Assembly (NCBI RefSeq): GCF_001854405.1
Contig: NZ_CP017718.1
Span: forward strand, 620,001 to 684,000
Origin: Hyphomonas sp. Mor2
Lineage (GTDB): Bacteria; Pseudomonadota; Alphaproteobacteria; Caulobacterales; Hyphomonadaceae
Length of the DNA stretch: 64,000 bases
Reading direction: 5' to 3'
Part shown: positions 35,507-44,478 of the stretch, piece by piece
Layout of the letters: each line of letters begins with the position of its first letter
Position numbering within the stretch: position 1 is the first letter of the stretch
The notes under the pieces: generated by a model
Databases searched by the model: none
The model's input: only the letters and a program-made list of their open reading frames with translations
What the model was told of the DNA's origin: nothing
Program-made: the position numbers and the translations under genes

Positions 35507-36796
35507 ATGAAAATTCTTGTTGTCGGTTCGGGTGGCCGCGAACACGCCCTGGCATGGAAAATCAAGCAATCCGAGATTGTCGACGAAGTCTTTTGTGTGC
35601 CCGGTAATCCCGGCATGGACGAGATCGGTCCGTGTTTTGATGTCGATCCAACCGACTTGCACAAGATGCAGGAACTGGTCTTGCAGGTGGTGCCAGACCT
35701 GATCGTGATTGGCCCGGAAGCGCCGCTGGCTGTTGGGCTATCCGATGCCTTGCGCGCCCGCGGTTTCGATGTGTTCGGCCCGAGCGAGAAAGCGGCGCAA
35801 TTGGAGAGTTCCAAGGGGTTCTCCAAGGACATCATGAAGAAGCTCGATATCCCGACCGCTGCCTATGGCCGCTTCACCGACCTCACCGAAGCGCTGGATT
35901 TCCTCGAAACCATGGACGCGCCTTTCGTCATCAAGGCGGACGGCCTCGCGGCTGGCAAGGGCGTGGTGATTTGCGAGACGCTGGAGGAGGCAGAGAACGA
36001 AGTCGAAGCGATGATGACCGGAAAGTTCGGTGATGCTTCAACCGAGATTGTCATCGAAGAGTTCATGGAGGGGGAAGAGGCCTCGATCTTTGTTCTGACG
36101 GATGGGGAAGGGGCGATCTATCTGCCTCCAGCGCAAGACCATAAGCGCGTCGGAGATGGGGATGTTGGTTTGAACACTGGGGGCATGGGGTCGTATGCGC
36201 CTGCGCCCGTGGTCACGCCCCGCGTCATGGAGCTGGTCCAGACATTGATCGTTGAGCCATTACTGTCTGGCATGGCGGAGGACGACATGCCTTATCAGGG
36301 CGTGCTCTATGTCGGCATCATGGTGACCCCGTCCGGGCCAAAAGTGGTGGAGTTCAATGCCCGCTTTGGCGATCCGGAATGCCAGGTCCTGATGGCCGGT
36401 CTGCCTGGAGATATCGTCCCCGCATTGCTGACTTGCGCAACTGGCGGTCTGGTTCATGGCCATCGCGAGATTGCCGAAATGATGGGCGTGAACGCGTTCC
36501 AACCCAGCGCGTGTGTGGTCATGGCCACGCAGGGCTACCCGGACTCCTATCCCAAGGGCTCGATCATCAAGGGAATTGAGGACGCCAATGCCATTGAGGA
36601 TGTCACCGTCTTTCAGGCCGGGACTGATCGCGACAGTGACGGCGCGCTGATCGCTGTCGGTGGTCGCGTGCTGGGCGTCACGGCGACGGGAAGCGACCTG
36701 CGCGGCGCCATCGATAGCGCTTATTCCGGCGTCGAAGCGATCAACTGGCCGGAAGGCTTTAATCGCAAGGATATTGGCTGGCGGGCGCTGACCTAG
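35507..36796 (+). CDS. purD: phosphoribosylamine-glycine ligase PurD
   Basis: A 429-residue ATP-grasp enzyme for the second step of purine synthesis. The N-terminal GSGGREHALAWKI, the ATP-grasp blocks FVIKADGLAAGKGVVI and EEFMEGEEASIFVLTDG, and the active-site QDHKRVGDGDVGLNTGGMGSYAP (metal and phosphate binding) are all present and intact. The length is standard. The stop TAG shares one base with the GTG start of the next gene, so the two are probably translated together. Confidence 0.96.
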   Translation: MKILVVGSGGREHALAWKIKQSEIVDEVFCVPGNPGMDEIGPCFDVDPTDLHKMQELVLQVVPDLIVIGPEAPLAVGLSDALRARGFDVFGPSEKAAQLESSKGFSKDIMKKLDIPTAAYGRFTDLTEALDFLETMDAPFVIKADGLAAGKGVVICETLEEAENEVEAMMTGKFGDASTEIVIEEFMEGEEASIFVLTDGEGAIYLPPAQDHKRVGDGDVGLNTGGMGSYAPAPVVTPRVMELVQTLIVEPLLSGMAEDDMPYQGVLYVGIMVTPSGPKVVEFNARFGDPECQVLMAGLPGDIVPALLTCATGGLVHGHREIAEMMGVNAFQPSACVVMATQGYPDSYPKGSIIKGIEDANAIEDVTVFQAGTDRDSDGALIAVGGRVLGVTATGSDLRGAIDSAYSGVEAINWPEGFNRKDIGWRALT

Positions 36797-37203
36797 TGGC
36801 GGAATCCGATCTCTCCAAACTGCTCGCAACGCTGTCGGTCAAACAGCATGATGGGGCCTGGCGGTTTGAGACGATCCCGGCCGATGCGGCGTCCTGGGTT
36901 GAGTTGGTCAATCTGCGGGAAAGCCGCGGCATCGCAATGCTGTTTCAGGAAACCGAGGGCCTCACCGTGATCACCAAGGCCAATGAGGACACACCTAACG
37001 ATAATCGTTGGGCCTGGCTGGAGCTGACGGTCTATTCCGACTTGCAGGCCGTGGGATTTCTCGCCGAGGTGGCCGGCGCCTTGACGGAGGTGGGCGTGCC
37101 CTGCAACGCCATCGCGGCTTATCATCACGACCATATTTTCGTGCCGGAAGCGCGCGCAGCCGATGCGATCGCGGCGATTGAGGCGCTCCGCAGGGACAGC
37201 TAA
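36796..37203 (+). CDS. ACT domain-containing protein
   Basis: A 135-residue protein starting at a GTG (36796) that overlaps the purD stop by one base (TAGTG). It has the tandem ACT-like arrangement of the COG3602 family: a first half with ITKANEDTPNDNRWAWLEL, and a C-terminal ACT unit with LAEVAGALTEVGVPCNAIAAYHHDHIFVP. ACT domains bind amino acids or other small molecules, so a regulatory role is likely; the ligand is unknown. Tight overlap with purD suggests a link to purine or glycine status (inference). Confidence 0.75.
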   Translation: MAESDLSKLLATLSVKQHDGAWRFETIPADAASWVELVNLRESRGIAMLFQETEGLTVITKANEDTPNDNRWAWLELTVYSDLQAVGFLAEVAGALTEVGVPCNAIAAYHHDHIFVPEARAADAIAAIEALRRDS

Positions 37204-37280
37204 CCCTGCGTCTGTCTTGTCGCGCGCGGCTGCATCGCTAAACAGGTCTCAGTCAAGGATACCGTTTCGGGAGGTGCGCC

Positions 37281-38369
37281 ATGGTACACGGCGGCAATGC
37301 ACAGGAAATGTTCACCGGCACAAAGGATGTGGCCGATACGCACAAGTTCGATGAAGCCAATCTCGAAGCCTGGATGGCCGAGAATGTCGAAGGCTTTGAA
37401 GGACCGCTGACGGTCAAGCAGTTCAAGGGCGGTCAATCCAATCCGACCTACAAACTTTTCGCTGGCGGCAAGACCTATGTTATGCGCCGCAAGCCGCCCG
37501 GTAAACTGCTGCCGTCTGCGCACGCCGTGGACCGGGAGTTTCGCGTTATTAACGCCTTGTATCCACTTGGTTTTCCTGTTGCGCGACCATACGGGCTTTG
37601 CATGGATGAGAGCGTCGTTGGGACGATTTTCTACATCATGGACTGCGTTGAGGGGCGGATTCTGTGGGATGGGACGCTGCCAGATCTTGAACCCGCTGAT
37701 CGTCGCGCGATCTACGAGGCGAAGGTCAAAACATTTGCTGAACTTCACAATGTCGACTGGCGTGCAGCAGGCCTTGAAGGCTTCGGTAAGGAAGGCGATT
37801 ACATCGCCCGTCAGACCCACCGTTGGACGAAACAATATGTGGCCTCTGAAACCAAGAAAATTCCTGAAATGGACGCGCTGATCGAGTGGTTGCCGACGAA
37901 TATTCCGGATGGCGATAAAACCACGATCGTTCACGGCGACTATCGCCTGGACAATATGATCCTGCATCCGACTGACCCGAAGGTGATTGCTGTCCTCGAC
38001 TGGGAGCTTTGCACGCTGGGTGATCCACTGGCGGATTTCACCTACCACCTGATGAACTGGGTGATGCCGAGCTCCGATCCATCGCGCGGTGCGTTGGCTG
38101 ATATCGAGGATTTGCAGAGTTACGGAATTCCGACCATGGAGGAGTATACCGCGCTTTATTGCGAGCATACTGGGCGTGATGGTCTGCCGGAGGTCGACTT
38201 CTACTTTGCCTACAATGCCTTCCGCCTGGCTGCGATCTGCCAGGGCATTGTGGGTCGCGTTCGCGATGGCACGGCTTCCAACGCGTCCGCAGCACAGATG
38301 GAGGCACGGGTCGCACCGCTCGCCCAGTTCGCTGCGGACTGCGCGCGCAAGGCCGGGATGGAAGGATGA
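37281..38369 (+). CDS. phosphotransferase family protein (APH/ACAD10-like kinase fold)
   Basis: A 362-residue protein-kinase-like fold of the aminoglycoside-phosphotransferase type. The nucleotide-binding strand FAGGKTYVMRRKP is near 66, the Brenner-type catalytic loop is HGDYRLDNMILH (about 214-225), and the metal-binding DWELCTLGDPLAD is about 236-248. It resembles the kinase domain of ACAD10/ACAD11, which in animals phosphorylates 4-hydroxyacyl-CoAs. GGGAGG precedes the start. It overlaps the next gene by ATGA, so the two are coupled. The substrate is probably a hydroxyacyl-CoA, but this is inference. Confidence 0.8.
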   Translation: MVHGGNAQEMFTGTKDVADTHKFDEANLEAWMAENVEGFEGPLTVKQFKGGQSNPTYKLFAGGKTYVMRRKPPGKLLPSAHAVDREFRVINALYPLGFPVARPYGLCMDESVVGTIFYIMDCVEGRILWDGTLPDLEPADRRAIYEAKVKTFAELHNVDWRAAGLEGFGKEGDYIARQTHRWTKQYVASETKKIPEMDALIEWLPTNIPDGDKTTIVHGDYRLDNMILHPTDPKVIAVLDWELCTLGDPLADFTYHLMNWVMPSSDPSRGALADIEDLQSYGIPTMEEYTALYCEHTGRDGLPEVDFYFAYNAFRLAAICQGIVGRVRDGTASNASAAQMEARVAPLAQFAADCARKAGMEG

Positions 38370-39295
38370 GTTTCGACACGCCCATCCTCGAACAGGACGG
38401 TGTGCTGAGCGGTCCTTTTCGCGCTCCTGCCAATATGCTGATCGAACAGGAATATGGCGGCCACAAATCTATCCATGATGATGCGGAGGCCGAACGCCTG
38501 GGATTCAAGGCGGGTCCGATAGAAGGTCCGACGCATTTCAGCCAGTTTGATCCGCTTCTCGTAAAGCTTTGGGGACAGGCCTGGTTCGAGCGCGGCTGCA
38601 TTTCCTGCCACTACAAGAATATGGTCGTAGAGGGCGAACAGGTCCGAGTTTTCGTGAAGCCGGAAACAAGGACACGCGCTGCGTGCTGGGCCGAAAAGGC
38701 GGACGGTACGCCCGTGCTCGAGGCGTCAGCGACGCTCGGGCCCGATCATGGGGAGACCTTGCTGGAGGCGCGCATGGCCAAGCTGCGCCCGGCAGGCGAG
38801 CTGGTGATTTTGTCAGAGCTGTCGGTCGGAATGGTCGGTCAGCAGGATGAGCCAATCCGGATGGCGGCCGATCAGAACATGGGCGCGCTCTATCCGTTTT
38901 CGCTGAATGAGAAGCTGGAAAAGATAACGGAACGCACAGCCTGGTATGATGATGACGCCACCTCGCCGTGGGGACGGGCAATCATCCCGACGGAAATGAT
39001 CAGCGTGCTCGCAGAGTACACAAACAGAATGGCTGGTTTCCCGGTGAAGGGCCCCGCAATCGGCCTCTTCGCGGATCTGGAGATCCGTTATGCGAATGGG
39101 CCACTCTTCGTGGATGAGGATTATCTGATCCGCCGCGAAATCGTGGCACTCTCGCAAGGCCGCCGGACAGAGAACTACTGGACACGTACGCGGATTTTCG
39201 ATGCGACGGGCACGACACAAGTGGCAGAAACGCTCCTCAATCACGGCGTGCTCAAGCACTCCTACGAGGGCTACCCGCCTGAATTGCTGGCCTGA
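38366..39295 (+). CDS. MaoC-like double-hotdog protein of unknown function
   Basis: A 309-residue protein. The N-terminal half has the pattern of a hotdog-fold hydratase or thioesterase (GPIEGPTHFSQFDPLLVKLWG, then VEGEQVRVFVKP), and the second half repeats a similar pattern (EMISVLAEYTN, then VDEDYLIRREIV), suggesting tandem hotdog domains. No catalytic Asp-His pair can be assigned with confidence. Its start overlaps the kinase-fold gene by 4 bases, so they likely act on the same acyl-CoA-type substrate. I do not recognise a precise family. Confidence 0.6.
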   Translation: MSFDTPILEQDGVLSGPFRAPANMLIEQEYGGHKSIHDDAEAERLGFKAGPIEGPTHFSQFDPLLVKLWGQAWFERGCISCHYKNMVVEGEQVRVFVKPETRTRAACWAEKADGTPVLEASATLGPDHGETLLEARMAKLRPAGELVILSELSVGMVGQQDEPIRMAADQNMGALYPFSLNEKLEKITERTAWYDDDATSPWGRAIIPTEMISVLAEYTNRMAGFPVKGPAIGLFADLEIRYANGPLFVDEDYLIRREIVALSQGRRTENYWTRTRIFDATGTTQVAETLLNHGVLKHSYEGYPPELLA

Positions 39296-39523
39296 TCAGA
39301 CTGCCCGAAGTCTGCCAAATGCCGCTGCGGTCGGCGCAGGGTGCGTACGCTGCTCCAAGTTTATAACTTCCGCTGTCAGCCACTGATAGTGATGTTCGAG
39401 GCGTGTGATCATGTCCAGATCGAGATCGGGACGGCTGGCAATGTCTTCGCGCCAGGCTTCTATGACCCGTACCTGAGTTTTCAACCATTCGAGCATGTCA
39501 CTGGACTGGAAGTGATAGCACAT
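39296..39523 (-). CDS. small hypothetical protein
   Basis: A 75-residue protein from the ATG at 39523, chosen because AGGA sits 7 bases upstream; an extension of 14 codons is possible. It is mostly helical and charged (MLEWLKTQVRVIEAWRE and DMITRLEHHYQWLTAEV), with no membrane span and no family I recognise. Its stop directly abuts the stop of the preceding gene, so the two converge. Its reality is moderately likely only; the same DNA is also open on the other strand. Confidence 0.45.
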   Translation of the reverse strand: MCYHFQSSDMLEWLKTQVRVIEAWREDIASRPDLDLDMITRLEHHYQWLTAEVINLEQRTHPAPTAAAFGRLRAV

Positions 39524-39631
39524 GAGAAATTCCTGCAAATGAGAATGATTTGCAAGTAATGGCATGACTCCGTTTCTCGTGCAATAGGGAGGTTTGCCTA
39601 TGTTGAGTGTGCCTTCATGGAGGGGCGTAAT

Positions 39632-40465
39632 TCAGCAATCAGCGTCTTTCAGGTCGTCCTTGAAGATATAGGTTTGCGACGAGATGGGTTCGGTGATGTT
39701 CTTGTAAATGAGATTGTTTGGATCATCCCAGGACTGGGCAAATGCCTCCATCCGCGAGACGCGATCGCCGAGAAAGAGACGAATGTGCTGCGCGTCCAGC
39801 ATACCCCAATAATCCTTCGGATCGACACGGCATTCAAATGCAAGTGCAGCTGTTTCCATGCGTGCGCTGACGCTCTGAATATAGTCGACCTCGACCTGCT
39901 GGCCCTCAAGATGGTCGCGCATATGATCGGCACCGCTGCGATGCATGACATAGCCGAAATCATACCCAAGCTGAGCTGACATCAGCGCGATCGGCGTCGG
40001 GGCAGCATCCTCCTTCAGCCAGCCCCACCAGGTGCGATAGTCCATCATCGTAATGCCATGCACGGCAATATGGGCGGTGTGATGAATGTGCACCTGATCC
40101 AGGCCCGGCAGGATGACCATGGCGCAAGCAGACATGCACTGGCCTGCAATCACTGCGGGCTCACCGCGATTATCCAGAATCGTGCTCATTCCGCGGGCGG
40201 TTGCGACATTGCCGCCAGGGCTCGTAATGATAATGCGGCTGGCGTCCGGAAGGGCATTGAGCTTCAGGAACTGCTCCGGGAAGATTGCGGCATTATAGCA
40301 AATCACATCCGTGCCTTCGAGCATCGTGACGCCTTCCGTCGCCAGGCAGTTTTCGACGAGGCGATCTGTCTCCGCATCCGGAGAATCGAAGTCGATCGCG
40401 TTCTGCGCTTGCACAAACGGCGTGAGTGCCAATGCGCCCGACAGCGCAAACAGCCAAGATCTCAT
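39632..40465 (-). CDS. exported ClpP/SppA-fold (COG3904-like) protein
   Basis: A 277-residue protein from the ATG at 40465 (AGGA 6 bases upstream), with a signal peptide ending near VQAQ. The ClpP/crotonase-fold pattern is clear: SPGGNVATARG near 82, then GQCMSACAMVIL with Ser112 as the candidate nucleophile, and AVHG with His136; the 24-residue spacing equals that of ClpP's Ser and His. Two extra Cys (Cys110 and Cys114) flank the Ser. The third catalytic residue cannot be assigned. It may be a periplasmic serine peptidase. The next gene, an exported amidohydrolase, is divergent. Confidence 0.72.
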   Translation of the reverse strand: MRSWLFALSGALALTPFVQAQNAIDFDSPDAETDRLVENCLATEGVTMLEGTDVICYNAAIFPEQFLKLNALPDASRIIITSPGGNVATARGMSTILDNRGEPAVIAGQCMSACAMVILPGLDQVHIHHTAHIAVHGITMMDYRTWWGWLKEDAAPTPIALMSAQLGYDFGYVMHRSGADHMRDHLEGQQVEVDYIQSVSARMETAALAFECRVDPKDYWGMLDAQHIRLFLGDRVSRMEAFAQSWDDPNNLIYKNITEPISSQTYIFKDDLKDADC

Positions 40466-40588
40466 GATAGGTCCTTTCCTGACAGATCCAACATGGGTGA
40501 AGATTCCGGCAAATCCAAGGCTCAAGCCACGGCCATGACTTGCCGGATCCGCTGCAGCGGTCCAGATTGAGCTAAACGGGAGAACAAA

Positions 40589-41878
40589 ATGAAACTTCTA
40601 GCGAGAGTGTGCGTCGCTGCGGTGGCGGCATTGGGGCTGACGGCTGGAACACAGGCGCAAGAGGAGACAACCGTCATCGAAGCCGGTTACCTCTTGGCTG
40701 AGCCCGGTGACGGATATCTACGCAATCGCTCGGTCACCATTCAGGAAGGCCGTATTGTCAGCGTCGATCGCGGGTTCAGACGTCATCCAGATGATGTTCG
40801 TGTGATCAACTTGCGGGACTCATATGTGATTCCAGGGCTTATCGACAGCCATGTCCACCTGCTGAATGAATTCTCTCCGACCATGCGGCTGCGCATGCTC
40901 GACACTTCGGAAGTGGATGCGGCGTTGAACGGGGCCGCGCACGCGAAAAAGACTCTTCTGGCAGGCTTTACCACAGTGCAGGATGTTGGCGGTGCTAATG
41001 AGGCGATTTTCTCTTTGCGGGACGCCATCCGCGCAGGCAAAGTGCCGGGACCGAGAATCCGTGCTTCCGGCGCGGCAATTACGCCGACGGGAGGGCACGG
41101 AGATGCCAACGGGTTCTCTCCGGCGCTCACCAAGATCTTCACTGGGCCGAATGCGTGTGATGGCGCAGACGATTGCCGCCGTGCGGTGCGAGAGGCCATC
41201 CGCTCCGGCGCAGACGTGATCAAGATCACCGCCACGGGTGGGGTTTTGTCCAACACCAAGGCGGGTCTGGAGCAACAATTCTTTGACGATGAGATTGCGG
41301 CGATCGTCGAGACGGCTGCGATGATGGGCCGGAAAGTGACGGCGCACGCACACGGGAAGGGGGGGATCGAAGCCGCCTTGCGAAATGGCGTGCAGTCGAT
41401 CGAGCATGGCACTTATCTCGATGATGAGACGATCACGATCTTCCGTGAGACCGGAGGGACACTGGTGCCGACGGTTCTGGCCGGGGTGACCGTGACCGGC
41501 TGGACCGAGCAACCCTGGTTACCAGAGGCCTCGCGCGAAAAAGCGGCGATCGTCGGTCCACTCATGCTCGATATGCTGCGCCGAGCCAGGGAAGGCGGCG
41601 TCAATATCGCGTTCGGGACCGATACAGGCGTCTCTCGGCACGGTGAAAACGCTCAGGAATTCGTCTTCATGGTCGAGGCCGGTTTCACACCCGAAGAGGC
41701 TATTCGGTCTGCGACAATCATCGCTGCGGAACATGTGGAGATGGCCGATCAAATCGGAACGTTGGAAGCGGGCAAGTTTGCGGACATGGTGGTGCTGGAT
41801 CAAGATCCGCTCAAGGATATTACGGCGCTGAAATCTATCCAATTTGTCATCAAGAACGGGCAAGAATTTCGTCCGTAA
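40589..41878 (+). CDS. exported amidohydrolase (imidazolonepropionase/dipeptidase-like)
   Basis: A 429-residue secreted metal-dependent hydrolase. The signal peptide ends in AGTQAQ. Zinc-site motifs of the amidohydrolase superfamily are intact: DSHVHLL near 86, the IKITATGGVLS Lys region, AHAHGKGG, EHGTY, and GTDTGV with the catalytic Asp near 346. It belongs to the COG1228-like group that includes Xaa-Pro dipeptidases and related exported enzymes. It probably cleaves peptide or cyclic amide substrates in the periplasm. The divergent promoter is shared with the ClpP-fold gene (123 bases). Confidence 0.88.
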   Translation: MKLLARVCVAAVAALGLTAGTQAQEETTVIEAGYLLAEPGDGYLRNRSVTIQEGRIVSVDRGFRRHPDDVRVINLRDSYVIPGLIDSHVHLLNEFSPTMRLRMLDTSEVDAALNGAAHAKKTLLAGFTTVQDVGGANEAIFSLRDAIRAGKVPGPRIRASGAAITPTGGHGDANGFSPALTKIFTGPNACDGADDCRRAVREAIRSGADVIKITATGGVLSNTKAGLEQQFFDDEIAAIVETAAMMGRKVTAHAHGKGGIEAALRNGVQSIEHGTYLDDETITIFRETGGTLVPTVLAGVTVTGWTEQPWLPEASREKAAIVGPLMLDMLRRAREGGVNIAFGTDTGVSRHGENAQEFVFMVEAGFTPEEAIRSATIIAAEHVEMADQIGTLEAGKFADMVVLDQDPLKDITALKSIQFVIKNGQEFRP

Positions 41879-41951
41879 CCGGGTGTATTGCCTTCCAATC
41901 GCGCGTGATCGCAGCTAGTCATGGCTGGTGGAGTACAAATTGGGGCGAGAG

Positions 41952-43004
41952 ATGCATTCAACGCGCGGGAGCGTGATTGCAATTGTTCTGGGCGCGGGCA
42001 TTGCCGCTTGCGCGCCGTCCGATGACGCCAATTTTGCCAAAGCCGCGCAGTGTGTGGACGTTCCCGACGGGCAATATTTTCAGTTCGTTGATGGCAAGCT
42101 TGTCCAGGTTCAGATCGCCGATGATGATACGCGGCAGAGACAAGCCATTGCGGTTCAGATCATTACTCAGAGCTTGCATAATCAGGGCTTTCCCTGGCTA
42201 ACCGTGGATTGGGATGGACAAACGGCTGTGATCGGCGGTCTGGCGCCCAATCGCGATAGTGAGATTGATGGATTTCGAAACGCCCAGGCGGCGTTCAACG
42301 GCGATCCGGTGATCCGTGGTTTTGTGCGCGAGGTGAAGAACAATATCGATGTGCGCGTACGGTCCGACAACGTGTCTGCAACGCTCAATGATGCATTCGA
42401 ACTTATGGGCGTCGGCTGGCTGCAGGCAGAGGTGAAAAGCCAGGTTCTGATCCTGACCGGGACGGCCCCAGACCTTGAATCGAAGCGTGATGCGTATCGG
42501 ACCGCCTTGAATGCGGTCAATATCCGTTTGAACGACGATGATACGGAATTTGTCGCCGTCGATGCGATCGCTGTGGACGGGCAGGCGAGTCCGGTCGGCT
42601 CAGCGCTTCTGGGCCTTGAGGATATGCCCTCAATGATAGCCTGCGATAATGCCTTCTTCGATACGATGAATGGGCGTTCAATCGCGTTCGTCGAGGGCCA
42701 ATCCGTGATCGATACGTCGAGCAATGCGTTGATGGATGCATTGTCGGGCATTGCTCATTTGTGCCGAGACTATGAGATCGAGATCCGACAACACGCGGCC
42801 GGTCCATCCGAGACAATAGACGTACAGGAATTGTCTCAAAACCGGGCCTCCCGGATCCGGGACCGATTATCGATATTTGGCGATCGGGATGCGATCATGC
42901 CGCGCGGTATGGGGGCAGAATACCCGCTTGATGACGGTAATAGTCCTGAAGCCCAAACACGCAATCAGCGCACCGAGTTCACGGTGCGCGACCGCGCGGA
43001 TTAA
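41952..43004 (+). CDS. OmpA-family lipoprotein with BON-like domains
   Basis: A 350-residue lipoprotein from the ATG at 41952, behind GCGAGAG; a GTG eight codons earlier also opens the frame. The signal ends GIAAC. Residues about 60-210 contain two BON-like repeats (for example LTVDWDGQTAVIGGLAPNRD and VKSQVLILTGTAPDLESK). The C-terminal third is an OmpA-like peptidoglycan-binding domain (LSQNRASRIRDRLSIFG, then RNQRTEFTV). It should tether the outer membrane to the wall. Its stop overlaps the convergent DUF2855 gene by 4 bases. Confidence 0.82.
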   Translation: MHSTRGSVIAIVLGAGIAACAPSDDANFAKAAQCVDVPDGQYFQFVDGKLVQVQIADDDTRQRQAIAVQIITQSLHNQGFPWLTVDWDGQTAVIGGLAPNRDSEIDGFRNAQAAFNGDPVIRGFVREVKNNIDVRVRSDNVSATLNDAFELMGVGWLQAEVKSQVLILTGTAPDLESKRDAYRTALNAVNIRLNDDDTEFVAVDAIAVDGQASPVGSALLGLEDMPSMIACDNAFFDTMNGRSIAFVEGQSVIDTSSNALMDALSGIAHLCRDYEIEIRQHAAGPSETIDVQELSQNRASRIRDRLSIFGDRDAIMPRGMGAEYPLDDGNSPEAQTRNQRTEFTVRDRAD

Positions 43005-44074
43005 AACCTGCAGACCAATCCCTGATCGGCGGGAACATTTGCCTCAACCGTATCCAGCCACGCTTGCGTGATTGCGTCGGCACCCTGAAGAGGCTTCGGA
43101 GTTACGAATGTTCGCGAGACCGGATAGAAGGCGACGAGATCCTTGCCCGTTCGCGCATCGAGTTCGCCAGGCGGTAATTGCTTGGCCCGATTAGCGGCAT
43201 AGTCAGGCACGAAGAAAAGGGTAGGCGTTGGCCCCGGCAGTTCCCCGGCAGGGGCGCGATCCGTTTCCCAGTCTGTGGCCCCGATGACCATGCTATGGAC
43301 GAGATTTGAGCCGCAGGTTTCATGCACCGAATTTGTCAGTTCCGGGCGCCCGACAAAGTCGACATAGGCGACCGATCCGTCGCCGCTATAGGTGCCGACA
43401 TCATCGTAGGTGAGGACATCATCATACAAACCGCTCTTCTTTACGAACTCGACATTGCGCGGGGAGGTCAGGCCAACGGTTCGGACGCCGCGGCGCTGCA
43501 GGCTGTGAGCTGCGGCAATCGCCGTCTTGGATGAGGCGCTTGAGATCAGGGCAACGTCAGGACGCGGATCTGCCTCCATCAGAAAATCGCAAATCATCCA
43601 CCCGGTCATGTAAAGCGGACGAAACAACATCTGCTCGGGCTCCGCGCCTTCGACATAAGCCGGATCTGTGCTCGTGAAGGCATAGGAATTATAGATGGGA
43701 GCCAGTCCCTGACGGTGTGCCGCGCCATCCATGAATCCTCGATCGGAAATGCGCATGGGGCTGACGATCAGCTCCTCGGATATCGGGAAATAGCCATAGA
43801 CGCGCTGTCCTTCTGAGACACCTTCGGACTTGGATTCGGCAACGGTCGCGAAGCCCCAAACCGGCACCCGTCCTTGTCCATCATCGCCGGACGGGAAAAA
43901 ATTCCAATAGTGCATCGGAGGTCCGCCAAACGCCGCGTAGGTGACATTGTTGGCAGTGAGGGCGAATGCATCGAGCCGCAGGCGGACATCCCCTTCAGCC
44001 AATGCTGCTGCAGGAGAGTCGATCCATTGAGTCTCTCGCAAGTTCGACTTTGAGATCAGATGTTGCTTGCTCAT
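43001..44074 (-). CDS. DUF2855 family protein
   Basis: A 357-residue protein with the MDR-like shape of DUF2855: an N-terminal part beginning SKSNLRETQWID, a region with GFATVAES, and a Rossmann-like segment ALISSASSKTAIAAAHSLQRRGVRTVGLTS. The start at 44074 is chosen from the ideal GGAGG 5 bases upstream; the upstream open frame is not conserved-looking. The family is related to zinc-free medium-chain reductases and has no established substrate. It converges with the OmpA-like gene. Confidence 0.8.
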   Translation of the reverse strand: MSKQHLISKSNLRETQWIDSPAAALAEGDVRLRLDAFALTANNVTYAAFGGPPMHYWNFFPSGDDGQGRVPVWGFATVAESKSEGVSEGQRVYGYFPISEELIVSPMRISDRGFMDGAAHRQGLAPIYNSYAFTSTDPAYVEGAEPEQMLFRPLYMTGWMICDFLMEADPRPDVALISSASSKTAIAAAHSLQRRGVRTVGLTSPRNVEFVKKSGLYDDVLTYDDVGTYSGDGSVAYVDFVGRPELTNSVHETCGSNLVHSMVIGATDWETDRAPAGELPGPTPTLFFVPDYAANRAKQLPPGELDARTGKDLVAFYPVSRTFVTPKPLQGADAITQAWLDTVEANVPADQGLVCRF

Positions 44075-44141
44075 GATATCCTCCGTTTTGACAGCACCTT
44101 GAGCGGAGGATTGGCGAGAATCAAGCTTGACGTTGGAGCAT

Positions 44142-44432
44142 CTAGTGGCGGGTCGGAGGCGTCGGCGGACCTGACTGCGATGATTCAAGATCGCGGACAT
44201 GACGCCGTAAGGCGGCAAGTGCTTCGCGCGCCTCTTCGATAACGGCTGGGGCTTCTTCGCGATAGAATGTGAATTCCTGGCTATCTGGCGCGGCCAGGCA
44301 AGCTGCTTCCAGATCCTTCAACGCCCGCGACAGGACTTGTGCATAAAATACCCAGGGCGCGGATTTCAATACCATCTTGAATACCAAATAAAGAATCATA
44401 TTTTTGGTACTAGAAAATAAGTATTCGCACAA
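44142..44432 (-). CDS. small hypothetical protein
   Basis: A 96-residue open frame with a hydrophobic start (MILYLVFKMVLK) and a helical, acidic C-terminal part (VIEEAREALAALRRHVRDLE). No family is recognised and no clear ribosome-binding site is seen. The AT-rich region at 44383-44460 upstream could be promoter. It is kept with low confidence. Confidence 0.35.
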   Translation of the reverse strand: MCEYLFSSTKNMILYLVFKMVLKSAPWVFYAQVLSRALKDLEAACLAAPDSQEFTFYREEAPAVIEEAREALAALRRHVRDLESSQSGPPTPPTRH

Positions 44433-44478
44433 TCACTAAGTGTAAAAATATGAATGCGTTCAGAGGTGGATTGAGCGA

